Assembly: GCA_022495995.1 (NCBI GenBank)
Contig: JAFEMH010001351.1
Span: 228,501-292,500, forward strand
Direction: 5' to 3'
Length of the DNA stretch: 64,000 bases
DNA from: Adenophora triphylla var. japonica
Lineage: Eukaryota > Streptophyta > Magnoliopsida > Asterales > Campanulaceae
Part shown: positions 48,837 through 61,300 of the stretch, in pieces
Layout: each line of letters begins with the position of its first letter
How positions within the stretch are numbered: the stretch's first letter is position 1
Translations under genes and position numbers: made by a program
Notes under the pieces: model-generated
The model's input: the letters and a program-made list of their open reading frames with translations, nothing else
What the model was told of the DNA's origin: nothing
The model's database searches: none

Positions 48837-49449
48837 TATTGGGATTAGATACAAACCAAAGCATGGAAGGATTTGGGTTTCGCGGAAGAAGGAAAATAAG
48901 AGCAAATTTGGTAGCATCCTAATTTGATCTGGTTTCCTTTTGGCAACATAATTTCTTTATTGGCCTGGAAGCTATTACTTCCTGGAGAAGGAATTGGAAT
49001 CATTTAGGGTTTAGGCTTGTTGTTCCTATAATTCATGTGATGACCAATAATATTGTGTGCTAGGAAAATTAGCAAGAGAGAATATGTGAGATTTACAAAG
49101 AGAGTCAACGACATTGGTAGATATTTAGGGTGCCCGTAGGGGCATTACATGGATGATCTAAATTATGTCTAGGGGTTTCAAGGGTGGGTGAGTGTTTACA
49201 TAGATAGAGAGAAGGATGACTCTGACGAAGATCATGGGTCTTTATTTGTAACACAACAGATTGGTGATATTAGTGAATATCATGGCTTGTTAGTGTCCCC
49301 AGATGTAGTCTGAAAGGGTGAACTGGGTGAACAAATTATGTGTTCTTCTTCTTTTATTACTTTTCATATGGATGTTGCATGCATGTTAACTCTTCCTTAT
49401 ACACTTGATATGGGATAAGTACTGCTCGGAGACCACCAATTCCTTAACA
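48837..49449 (+). repeat. 5' LTR of the nested LARD-like element
   Basis: Direct repeat of 50848-51452 (shared ACAAACCAAAGCATG, TTTGGGTTTCGCGGAAGAAGG and GATGACTC near the end). It ends CCTTAACA before the primer-binding site. Confidence 0.85.
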
Positions 49450-49451
49450 AC

Positions 49452-49660
49452 TGGTATCAGAGCTCCGGTTAGAGAATCATGGTTGTCCGAACTAGATGCG
49501 GTACGGTGTAGTCCGATACGTTTCGATGCAAATTCCGCAGCGGTATGGATTTTGGCATGGCATGGTACGATCCGGTACGATATGGAATCGGTGTGGTACG
49601 GTGTGGTACGATGTAGAATTCGGTACCAGAGCTCCGATTCAGAAATCAAGGTTGTCCGAG
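49452..49660 (+). promoter_or_regulatory. Primer-binding site and its degenerate duplicate
   Basis: TGGTATCAGAGC followed by a GGTTGTCCGA segment at 49452-49489 is repeated with changes at 49621-49658 (GGTACCAGAGC ... GGTTGTCCGA). Between them lies a stretch dominated by GGTACGG and GGTATGG words (49499-49620). Confidence 0.75.
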
Positions 49661-50847
49661 TTGATTGGATGTGGACTGCAGGAACATAGATCAGAATTGG
49701 GGCTGCATAAATTCTTTTGGTTTTATGTTAATTAGACCAAATAAGATCAAGGTTTCATAAATTCGAACGGATTTTGGACTGTAGGTATTCAAATCAGGGT
49801 TGTAGTTACATAATAATGGAAGGACATTAGATTCGAGATCAATTGTTAGGGGTTGCAGGAATCTAGGCGAATCATGTTATTAAGGATTTGGTGGGAGCAG
49901 CGATGGAACGACATGGAAATTTGATAGGATCAAATTTGGGCAAAGAATCTGGAGATATGAAAGTCATGAAAAGAAAGAGATGGAAGATTCAAGTTTCTAA
50001 ACCTTGGTGAATGTGGATTGCATAGATATGAAGATCATGTGTAGATCACGGTTAGAGTGCATTAATCTTAAAGAAAAGCAGTCAAGTGGGTTCGTTGATA
50101 TTTTGATACGGAAGCATCATTTCATTAAAGGACAGTAAGGTAAGGGAATGAAATTTACTTTGGGCGAGTCAAGATTGTGGATGAGACTGTGTTGCTGTTG
50201 GGTAATTTACAGGGACATTCAGAGAAGGAATATAAGACTTGGATTATGTGATCAGTCATGTAAAGGAAGGTTGGTTGTCGCCTTCGGGCGTAGTCATGGA
50301 GGATTGTAAGGAGCTAACTTGGTAGGTTGAAGACAATGTGTGATTGTACACCTCATACAGTGGTTAATTGAGGGAAACGAGGAGTATCCCAGTGACAAAT
50401 GACGGGGGGGGATCATGATGGTGGGAAAATCTCATGAACGGTATGTTGGTAGAAAGTTGGTTTTTGAAGGCTAGCTAGCGGAGACAACTTGGCCAACATA
50501 TGAGCGTTATCCAGAACTGAGTTTCGGTTGTTGCCTTGGGACACAGACATGACCAAGACTGTGAAGACATGAGGTTCACATAGGGTTTTGTGGATAGAAA
50601 CTAGGGACAGACGAGCAGAGATAATTGCAGGGAGGATCACTTTGGAAGTGAAGACTCGGGGCGAGAGATTCCGACAGTTATGTTGAAGACTTATACTTCG
50701 CTTCAACTCGTTTGTGTGGGCTTTGTAGGAGCCTAATGGTTTGAATTTTAGCGGAAGTCAAATGGAGGGTCACGATATGTGGAATTCATTCTCGGGTGGG
50801 AGTTTGATGGTGGGAGTTACTTGTGGGTTTTCTTCAGGTGGGAGATT
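49661..50847 (+). other. Non-coding interior of the nested LARD-like element
   Basis: No domain recognised in any frame. A 65-codon ORF at 50741-50938 runs across the purine tract into the LTR and is not a gene. The interior ends with the purine tract at about 50838-50847. Confidence 0.6.
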
Positions 50848-51452
50848 GTTGGGGATTGGATACAAACCAAAGCATGTAATGATTTGGGTTTCGCGGAAGA
50901 AGGAAATTATGAGCAAATTTGGTAGCTTCCTAATTTGATCTTGTTTTTTTTTTTGGCAACATAATCCCTTTCTTGAGCTGGAAGCTATTACTTCTTGGAG
51001 AAGAATTGAAATCCTTTAGAGTTTAGGTTTGTTGTTCCTATAAATACAAGCGATAACCAAAAATATTCTGTGCTAGGAAAATTAGCTAGAGAGAATCTGT
51101 GAGATCCACAAAGAGAGTGAAAGGCATTGGTGGGCCTTTAGGTGCCCTTAGGAGCATTCCATGGATGATCTAAATTATGTCTATGGGTTTTAAGGCTGGG
51201 TGTGTGTTTACATAGATAGAGAGAAGGATGACTCCGACGGAGATCATGAGTCTTTATTTGTAACACAACAGATTGGTGACATTAGTGAATTTTCTGGCTT
51301 GATAGTGCCCCCAGATGTAGCCGAAAGGGTGAATGGGTGAACAAATTGTGTGTTCTTCTTCTTTTATTACTTTTTCATATAAATATTTTATGGATGTTAT
51401 ATCTTCCTTGTACACTTGATATGAGACAAGTATTGCTCGAAGACCCATTGTA
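50848..51452 (+). repeat. 3' LTR of the nested LARD-like element
   Basis: Starts TGTTGGGGATTGG after the purine tract. Similarity to the 5' LTR runs to about GAAGACCCA, after which the host copia sequence (TAGATGACTGGAGATCCC) resumes. Confidence 0.85.
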
Positions 51453-51980
51453 GATGACTGGAGATCCCAAAAACTAGGTTTAAAAGGGACCACCTAACTA
51501 TTAAAAGACTTGTAGTGTCAATGGGGGACCAACCCCAAGTCCATTCCTATTAGTGGCATCCCGAAAGTACAAGGATAAGCTTATGGCTTTTAATGATTAT
51601 TACGCATTGAAACTCAAACGGGGTAATACGGGTTAATTTTAAGAAATCACCTATGTGAGAGAGAATTGGGGTCGCTTCGATGAGAATTGTGTGATGCTCA
51701 ATTCTTAGAACCACTCGCAAAATCAGGCATATGTTCAGGATCATGAATTAACATAGCTATAGGAATTGAAATATGTTAGGACGATACTTGTGTCAAGTAT
51801 ATGATCGGCTACACAAAAAGAATAACGGTTCAAGAACATCACGTCTACCGACTTTTGAGTAGAGTAAATATGCTTGTACGAGTGAAGGTTCAAAGGGTAT
51901 TCCCACACCAATCATATGCAAGTTTTCGTCTGCCGGATTCTATCACTAATCTCGTCATCAATTTCCTTCATGAGAGAGAT

Positions 51981-52284
51981 TGTTTGAAAAATATGTTGTG
52001 TGCGAAGAAAAGAAAATTGTGTGTTTTTCTTACATGAATCGTTTGTCGTTTGACAAAGATTATTGTGGGTACATCCAGTTCGTGAGAACATTGAAATAAC
52101 ATATCTAGATGTCCAATTTGAGATTAGATGAGAAAGATATGATAGCTCAAAATTGGGGTGTTGAAAGTGTAACTTTTAGAAGATAACCCCACTATTTATG
52201 TGCCGTGATTCTTAAATTAATTGAAAGATTAATTGAGATCATTATCTTGCATTTGGGTTACAAAATATGGAATAACATCCCATA
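51981..52284 (+). repeat. Truncated 3' LTR of the third copia relative
   Basis: Begins TGTTTGAAAAATATG after a purine-rich stretch and follows the 5' LTR at 41678 to about the CATCCCATA word, then stops. The remaining ~450 bp of the LTR are missing. Confidence 0.8.
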
Positions 52285-54668
52285 TGGAATACGATTATGT
52301 AAACAATTTTCCTTAACCAAATAACATCTTGAATCGAAAATACTTAAAGACATTAAATACATATATATTAAACCAATCCGTATTAGTTTAGAAATAATAA
52401 ACGAAAAAGGGAACCCAATTTTTTTAGACAACCCAAAATCCCAATTTTTTTATCCCCATTAAACACCAAATTTTATTTCGTAAATTAAAAGTTTTAATTT
52501 CTTTGTAACATATTCAAAATATTACAACTTTATCACTATGTAGAAAAGTAAATTATGCTAAATCTAATAATGACTTAAATAATTAAATAAATAAAATTTT
52601 ATTTTAAATGATTGCAACTCTATATATGAATAGATGTTAATAAAAAGAAGGTGAAAATATTAAATTGTTAACTTCACATCTCTCCCCCTCCCATACCCCA
52701 CCCCCATCCACCTATCACAAATTTATCTATCTCCCTAAAATTTGCAAATGCGTCTCTCATCTCACATATATTACTGAAAAATTATATCCACTTTTTGTTA
52801 ATAATTTTTTTATCAAACGACAAATCAACTGCATTCACAATAATATAATAGACGACACTACACAAACGTCGAAAGCTCAACTCAAAGAACAATAGTAGTA
52901 ATATATTTTAACTTACAACAAAGATTATTACAATCAATTAAAGGAAAAAAAAAACATCACCTAATAGACTTTATCTTCTTAATATATGTACAGAGTAATC
53001 TCATTTTTCCCCTAAAATATTTCATATCTCTTCCCCACTTAATCAATTATACATACATAATTATCTTAATCATTTGAAAAGAAAAATATATTATGTATAA
53101 ATTCAATAGTGACTTAAATAAATAAATAAGTAAATATTTTTTTATTTCGAATGATTGAAACTCTATATATGTAGAGATATTTAATTTCAACTATATATAT
53201 ATATATGTCACAATTCAGAAAAGCATCATTCCATCAATGTAACAACCAAATAATTAATTTTGTAAACAAAGTTTATTACAATCAATTAAAGAAAAAAAAC
53301 ATCACCTAATAAACTTTATCTTCATAATATATGTACAGAGTAAACTCATTTCACCCCTAAAATATTTTATATCTCTTCCCCATTTAATCAATTATACATG
53401 CATAATTATCTTAATCATTTGAAAAGAAAAATATATTATGTATAAATTTAATAGTGACTTAAATAAATGAATAAGTAAATATTTTTTTATTTCGAATGAT
53501 TGAAACTCTATATATGTAGAGATATTTAATTTCAACTCTATATATATACAGTATGTCACAATTCAGAAAAACATCATTCCATCAATGTAACAACCAAATA
53601 ATTAATTTTGTAAACAAAAAAATAAATATCATTTATTAGTATACGAACAATAGTAATAATAAATAAATATCAAATTTTTAACATTAACTCATCATGAACA
53701 TAATTATAATATTCATTTCCAATTTAACTTATTTAATTTTGAGAAGAAAAATCAAAATGAACATAATTATAATATTCATTTCCAATTTAACTTATTTAAT
53801 TTTGAGAAGAAAAATCAAAATCTTAAAAAAACTAACAATTGTGTTAAATGAAATTTTTTTCCCCAAACAATCCACTCCCTCATCAAACCCAACCCACTTC
53901 TCCCTCTCCCTCTTTCAAAATATCAATTCATAATATCTTTATTTTTTAGAATATTGACATGCACTTCAAATAAGAGAATTTTTTTTTTTGTGTCTAAATC
54001 GAATGAAAGTAGTCTCTATTTTTGGATGAATTTTTTTATGATTTTTGGTGAAAAAAATAAAAAATAATAATTTATTATAAAATATTTGATTTATATTCAA
54101 AAAAGAGGATTTTTTTAAATAAATATCATAGTTGTTTACATTGACTCATCATGAACAAAATTATAATATTCTTTTTCAATTTAACTTAATTATTTTTTAG
54201 AAGAAAAATTAAAATCCAAAAATAACTAACAATGTGTTAAATGAATTTTTTTTTTCATACACTACACTCCCTCATCAAACCCAACGCACTTCTTCATCTC
54301 CCTCTTTCAAACTATCTATTTATACTACATTTATTTTTTAGAATATTGACATGCAATTCAAAGAAGATGATTTTTTTTTGTGTCCGAATCAAATGAAAGT
54401 AGTATCTATTTTTGGAAGAAATTTTTTAATGATTTTAGGTGAAAAAAGTTATTATAAAATATTTGATTTATATTCAAGAAAGAAGATTTTTTTTCTGTGT
54501 CCGAATCAAATGAAATTAGTCTCAATTTGTAGAGGAAAAAAATTATGAATTTTGATGTAATTTTTTTTTTATTAATTTATTCTAAAATAATTGAGGTCAA
54601 AGAATTTGGGGGAAATTTTTTTCGTAGATTCATGCATCCAATCAAAAGCACTTGATGTTGATTTCAAT
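52285..54668. repeat. AT-rich DNA with nested tandem duplications
   Basis: No gene recognised. About 350 bp at 52918-53265 is repeated at 53266-53616 (shared ACATCACCTAATA, TATGTACAGAGTAA, ATTATCTTAATCATTTG). A 63-bp unit is doubled at 53694-53819. A ~450-bp block at about 53691-54144 is repeated, diverged, at 54145-54560 (shared CACTCCCTCATCAAACCCAA and GTGTCnnAATCnAATGAAA). The composition and stepwise duplication suggest replication-slippage growth inside a transposon-derived segment. Confidence 0.6.
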
Positions 54669-54945
54669 GAAATATTTACATTTATGCCACGAACGCAAAT
54701 GACTAAAATATCCTTGACAAATTTCCAAATTTAACCACTTGATGTTGACGTTTTTGAGCGCCAAATTTCTATTTTGGCCACTTTCTTGCTTTTAATATAG
54801 TATAGATATCTACATTTATGTCACGAACATAAATGACTAAAATACCCTTGGTAAATTTTCAAATTTAACCACTTGATATTGACGTTTTTGAGTGACAAAT
54901 TTTCATTTTGGCCACTTTCTTGCTTTTAATATAATATAGATATAT
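54669..54945 (-). repeat. Tandemly repeated Helitron-like terminus
   Basis: A ~138-bp unit occurs twice (54669-54808 and 54809-54945; shared CACGAACnnAAATGACTAAAATA and CCACTTTCTTGC). Each unit ends, on the minus strand, with TCTATACTATATTAAAAGC or a close variant, which resembles the 5' terminus common in plant Helitrons. No CTRR 3' end with hairpin was assigned, and no helicase is present. Confidence 0.4.
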
Positions 54946-55299
54946 AGATTTCATCCCTCGTCATTATTATATCGCATGTGCCTATTTTTGCTTGGATCGT
55001 AGATAAAAAACAAGACATGAAAAATTTTACTAATAAAAATATTAACTTTTAGAATTTGACAATTGGATTTAGTATTTAGAATGGGATAATTGCAAAAAAA
55101 TTAAATAAGAATTTGGAAATAAGGCAATAAATTTTTGAAATAATTGCAAAGAATTGTAAAAATATTTTTCATCAAAAAGTTTAGTGATAAATGCAAATAA
55201 CGAAAATGTTTTTTGTTTCCGGTCGTTATTCTTGCATTATTTGGCGAAATTAATTCAGATTCTGTTTTCTATCTCAACTTCAAATTCAATCACAAGTTA

Positions 55300-55362
55300 A
55301 AACCCTAGAACGCTGTCGATTTTTGATCTTCGAGCATCATTCAATCAGAATCGAAACCCTAG
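55300..55362 (+). promoter_or_regulatory. Telo-box-like elements in the 5'UTR/promoter
   Basis: AAACCCTAG occurs at 55300-55308 and again at 55354-55362, just before the ATG at 55374. Such elements are common in leaders of plant housekeeping genes. No clear TATA box was assigned. Confidence 0.5.
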
Positions 55363-55373
55363 ATTTTTCTACA

Positions 55374-58300
55374 ATGGCCTCCAGGAAGAAAGAATCTGAA
55401 GGCATAGCCCTTCTCTCAATCTACGGCGATGAAGACGACGATATGGAAGAAGACATTGAAGAAACCGCACATGAACAAGCGGAAGCCGAAGAATCAGAAA
55501 ATGCCCAAAACAAGGCCGAGATCGACACTCTAATCACGGAGGACGGTTCCGACGCCGTAACCAGCAGTAACAACAATAATTATAGTAGCAGTGACAGAAT
55601 GATTAGTTTTGATTCAGCTAACGATAACACGCCGCCAATCTCTACTGAGAATTCTACCCCTAAGCCGTTCAATTTTGGTAGTAGCAGTAGTCCAAAGCCG
55701 CTACAGACTCAGCTTTTAGTCTCACCATCGCCTTCGTTGCCGCCATTGCCGCCGCCACAGATGGCTATGGAATTGAATAGAAGTAGAAAGGAAACGCTTA
55801 CGATTGTAGATTATGGTCATGATGAAGGCGCATTATCACCTGAAGCCGAGGTATGTAGCTGTATGTAGCATTAGATGTCATTATGAAAAATAATAGGTAT
55901 CAAGACTATGCATTGTGAATTAGAGTGCCTTTAATTTGGAGTAATTGCAGGAGGGAGAAATAGCTGGAATTGGGCGGGTTACGTTTGGTGCGGAGCTTCA
56001 AACAACTATTGGTATGTATGCTTTCTGTTAGAGTACTTGTATGTTGTCCTGATGTTAGTTTTTTTTTCTGATTCAGTCAGTGGACATTGGTTATAGTAGA
56101 ATTGGAAATTTGGTTAGTGAGCTTTAATTATTGTAGATTAAAACTGTAGTTTGTTTAAATGTGATCATGTTTAAGCGGATACAGGGCCTATGCAATCAGA
56201 CGGAAATAAAGGTTAAGTCTTCATTTGAGTGCATATAGCAAGGTCTATGCAAATTGTTGGAAACAACCAATCGTATCTGCCTGTAGATTTGGATATTGTT
56301 TAAACAGTGGAGCATTACTCCTTGTTTGTCCCCATAACTTGCTATAGGGTGGGAGATGTTGGTCAAGTTCTATTCTGGGGGTATCCTTGACTCAGTTTAA
56401 GGTGGGAGGTGGTAGTGACATTTGGTTCCGGAAGATGTGTGTGCGGGGGGGACTTTCTCTCGCTTGTATCACATTTCTTTGGACTGTAAAGCTCCTGTTT
56501 CTTAACTTTTTATCAGAGGGGGTTAATGGAATTTCACTTTCTCTGCAATCTATCGAAGGGAGGTATAGGACATCACCACACTTCTTTAAAGCCTTTCTCA
56601 TGTACATTCCACAATATGCATAGTCTTAGTTTGGGAGGGTTCACTGTCCTTGAATTTGGGAACCGCACACTCCTTTTGAAGCTTTGACATGGGATATTAT
56701 CCCTCCGTCACATCTCAATGCGCACAATTAATGTTGGGCACACGAATTAAGGAGTGAATATATATATATATATATTCAAAAGTATTGTGGGTGGAAAAAA
56801 GGTTGTAAGTATGATAGTGGGATATGGTTGGAAGTGGGAACTACAATTTAAGTGTGTGAGCATGACAAGTGGAGTTATAAAAGATATCTATTTTAGGAAG
56901 TGGGACTTCTCAATGACACCCCGAAACGAGTAAGTGTTCACATTGAGCTGGGACGGAGGGAGTATGTGTTGTTGTCGGAGTGAATCTTATGACATTCTCT
57001 TCCTTCATTTTCCTTTGGCTTGGTGGTTGCCGTGTGAATTGCTTAAAACATGTGATGAAAATTAGGTGTGCCTTTGTTGATTGAAGGTTTTCTTTGTAAC
57101 ATGGTTGTGGTTTCGGTTGAGAAAAGGATGTAATCATTTCAATGAAGTTCTAGGGATATTTTGAATATTATTGTGTATTTGGATGGAGAGGAATGAGAGG
57201 ATTTCAGTCTTTTTGTCCTTCTTCTTCTTCTTATGGAGAGGATCATGTTTCTTCTTTATGGGCTTTTTGCTGTTGAGTTTGTATTCTGTTTAGTCTTTCT
57301 TTTTCTTCTTGTAACTCTTCCGAATGACAGCCTATCTTTCCTTTTTAATCATTTCCTGTTATGCAATACATTCTTCTTTTATCCAAATAAAGAACAGTAA
57401 AACGCACCATTTTTATAAGCTGATTCTTCTCCTAATACTACCACCAGATGTGAAGCTGAATAAATTATTAGTAATACTAATAAGGCTAGGATATAATGCT
57501 CCTATTAGAGCTTTGGTTTGGAAATGTCATGGATTCTAGCCATCCTACTTGCATTTTTTGGTTTGTGGTTCTGTCTTGATAAACGTGTTAGAATTGTATC
57601 AGAAAACATTTAGGTATATATCTGTACAATCACTTTACTATTTGAAAAGAACAACATTTTTAAGAACAACTTTTCAGACCTCAACTTGAAGTAAGATGAA
57701 GTTTATTTCGTGAAATCATAATGATAGTTCGGCTAAATAAAATTGCATATGCAATGTACTTGTATACTAGTTTTACTGCATGTGCTTTCACGTCCCACAG
57801 ATCGTCCCAATCTTTTGAAACACGAAATGTATGTCTAGCGTATATCAAATCGAGATGTAATGCAAGGCAACGTGATTTGTTCTTTAATATTCACAATACC
57901 ATGCTCTTTCTTCTGTCATCTGCGGTGAGTTCCAGGAAGTGTACTTAGACCCTCATGAAATTGAGAAAAACAGTAAATTTAAATCCAAATGAATATGAGA
58001 ATGTAAACACAAAATCATATGGAGTACGTATTAGGGTCTCACTCGATAGAAGTTCTGTGATGAAGTGATTACAATTATATCACTCCCCAAAATCTAACCC
58101 TTCTACACTCACTAAGCTGTGGCTGATTGTAAATTATTAAAATACAAAGAGCACTTCTCCTACACCTAGAGCGTCCAAATTTTATCTTCTTTTTTTTTTC
58201 TAATTTTTTTTCACCATAACCTGGAAACATGAAGCATGCAGACATACTGTCAACAATTGTGTTTCACTGCTTAGGTTTTGGCCTGTGGGCACCTTTCAAT

Positions 58301-61300
58301 GTAACTCATTCCCCAACAACATTTTGACATAATGACCGAAAGAGGTTTCTTGAATATGCTAATCTCTTTCACTTAAGAACAAAGTGAAGTCAGGAGACAC
58401 CACCGACCTCAACAATAACGGGGCAAGAGAATTTACCAATACCTTCTCTTTTCAAGGATGAGACCAATGTGTAATTTTTGAATCCAATATCAAAGCTGTT
58501 GCAAAAGCAATAGTAGAAATGATGAGCAGCCTCTCTTTTCTCGTGTTAGTGGTACAATCTTAAGCCACTTGATTACAAATGTAATGGGCGTCAACCGCAT
58601 CCAAAGAGTTGTGTCCTTTGTTGACTACAAATGCGCTCTCAAGTACGTAGAGGGGCGGGATTTAATTAATGTCATCTGTGGATTTCTAAACTTTCTAAAG
58701 GGAATTTTCAGATGGAAGTTTGTTGAATCTGATGGTTATTTTATTATAGTAGAAATTAATATCGTTAATTATAGCTGGAGACTGTATTTGTGTTGGCTTT
58801 GAACTTATAGATCTTTTTTGATTAAGAAGAAATGAAAGAAGATATGAGTAACACAAAGTAGAAAGGCGAGAAGAATGAATGACATCACCCATATGTGCTG
58901 TTCCAGTTTGAATGAAGCCTGTTGCAATGCGCTGTCTGCTTCCTTAAATGATATTCTTTTGGTCGGGGGTGTGTGTGTGGGGGGGGAGGGGGGTTCATTG
59001 AGTTGCGAAGTATTTTGCATTGACTCCTTGTCTAAATGTGATGCAAACACCAGAAAATATGGAGATGTTACCTAAGAAACATTTCCCATGAAAGAAACTG
59101 ACTTAGGATGTAGAGATTTGTCAGAATCTCCCTGTCGAATGGCCTGTTCTGCGCGAGGACATGGCGGTTAGGACAGGCCGTCGACAGAGTAAGTGAGCTC
59201 ATTCCGTCTTCTTGAAAGTTTTTTGGCTAATAATTGTCTTAATTTTATACTATTTTCTTGTGTCATTATCTTATTCATTTAGTTTTTCAATGGCGTGCGA
59301 GGTTGAGAAACGTGAAAATATGATGGTGGAAAATGAATGGTTATTTATTTTGACTTTATCTTCACTAGCGGTCATCATTTTCAGGGACACCCTCTGGAAG
59401 AGTCCAGGGTCTAACACCAAACACCCACGCAACTCCTCCTCAATCATCTGAACAGTTTGATCCATCACTGTCCGATCCAATGAACTACGAGTCAAGTGAA
59501 GTGGAACCAAAAGGGCATGAGGAAGCTGTTGAGATTACCGAAGACGAGAATAAGGATATGGATCCCTTGGAAAAGTTTCTACCCCCGCCTCCAAAAGCAA
59601 AGTGCCCTGATGAGCTGCAAGTAAGTATCTTAGTAATATTTCTTCCCCGAATATGAAAAAAGTCGTTATCAGATTAACAGGAAAAGTTTTCAATGAAAAT
59701 GTGGCTGCCTTTAAAAGATGCAATCATTTCGTAATTATTCATGAAGTTTACTTATTTTGTCTCATCAACTTATGATGATGATCATGGATTTACTGGAAAA
59801 AAGAAAAGTGTGCCATGAAAGTATTTTATTTGGTCTTATTCAGATAGCTGTCTGTCTGTTGTCCTCACATCTCATTTGCCTCTATGTAATCTCTCACTCC
59901 CTTCTCATCCTCTTCGTACCGGAAGCAGCTTATTATAATCTCAAGATTATGCTTCATCATAATAGCCTACAGGGCACGTATATCACACTACACTTGGTAT
60001 TTGGAAAATCCATTGTGTCTATGTAGCATATCCAGAGGTTGTAGCAAGTTAACAAGAAGAAAAGAATAACCTGAGCTGATAGGTTAAATCCAATCATCAT
60101 TGGGAGACCTTTATGACATTTGTATATGCAGGCTTTTTATGGACTTCTCAAACTGTGTCGACTATACTTGTTGGCTGTAGGATAAGGGGTCATATGCATC
60201 TGAATGCTTCTAGCAAAGTAAAAACCCTATTGATCCATAGGAAAAAAACGTAGATGCATATGGTTATATTTGGTTACTCTCAGTCGGATGCAGTATTAAT
60301 TAGTAACTTACAGTGAGTTATCAGAATCTTTTAGTTAATAGTTAGTGTAGGATGTGGGATTTGTACTCCCTCCATTGCAAATTAAAAGTTCTAATTTCCT
60401 TATATGAATGTCGCAAAATGGAGTCCTATTTCTTTGTAACACTATTTTTATCACAATTTTCCAATTTATGCCAAATCTTCTTCTCCCTCCAGCTAGAACT
60501 CTATATATCTCTCCAACTTTTCATTAATTAAAAGAACTGTTTTGAAGTAAAATTGCTGCTTAATAAGGGTGTCCAAACAAATTAGGATGTTTGATTTGGG
60601 ACAGAGGTACCGATAATTAATTCTGGTAATGTCCAAAAAAAGTTTGTGCCACAATCATATTGGATTTCAAAGGATAGAAATATAGATTAGCTGTCGAGTA
60701 TACATCTCATAGTTGGTTGCTTATTTATTCATGTCTATCTCTTGCTGGCTATTAAGGGTAATGGTGGCATTTTTCACCCAGTTCACAGTATTGATTAATA
60801 TTTGTTTTGCCCTTTCAATTTCATTATATGTTTCCGCCTTCTCAACCGAAAGTTTTTTTTTTCCCATAGAAAGCGGGTTTGTTTGTATATCTATGAAATT
60901 GGGTGTTCTTCTTAGAGATTAGTCCTGTCATTATGCTTCTTTAAAGTAGTCTTGCTTCAACTTTGTTGTTAGCTCCTATTTTACGGACTATTTTTAAAAA
61001 AATAGATATACTTTTTGAATCCCTGTTTACTATAACCATTCGAGGTAATTCATACAAGTGTCTTCTTTAGCAACTAGTGTATTCTCGTGTGTGGTTCTGA
61101 GCCTGGCCTTTTCCTGCAGGAGAAGATTGCCAAATTTCTATTATTGAAGAAGAAAACAGGAAGAAGCTTTAATTCAGAAGTGCGCAACAGGAAGGATTAT
61201 CGCAACCCTGACTTTTTGCTCCATGCCGTTACATATCAGGACATTGATCAAATAGGATCTTGCTTCAGTAAAGATGTTTTTGATCCTCATGGATATGACA

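Larger units (their letters stand above)
48837..51452 (+). mobile_element. Nested non-autonomous LTR retrotransposon (LARD/TRIM-like)
   Basis: Two direct LTRs (48837-49449 and 50848-51452) surround a ~1.4 kb interior. TGGTATCAGAGC, the initiator-tRNA primer-binding site, lies at 49452-49463, two bases after CTTAACA. A GGTGGGAGAT purine tract lies just before the 3' LTR, which starts TGTTGGGGATTGG. No gag or pol domain is recognisable in any frame. The last ~20 bp of the 3' LTR are lost, so no clean target duplication can be shown. The two LTRs differ at many sites, suggesting an old insertion. Confidence 0.85.
42432..51980 (+). pseudogene. Third copia internal region, split by two nested LTR elements
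   Basis: Sequence at 42432-42498, 45492-48836 and 51453-51980 aligns in order with the leader, interior and 3' end of the tandem copia copies at the left of the window, with substantial divergence and deletions (for example the RT part between about 47520 and 47880 is shortened). Shared landmarks include the AAAGTCAAACTTGTTTGA-type run near 47280-47380, TGGGGGTGTG near 47900, and the purine-rich stretch before the 3' LTR. No frame is intact. It is the oldest layer, because the two nested insertions sit inside it. Confidence 0.85.
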
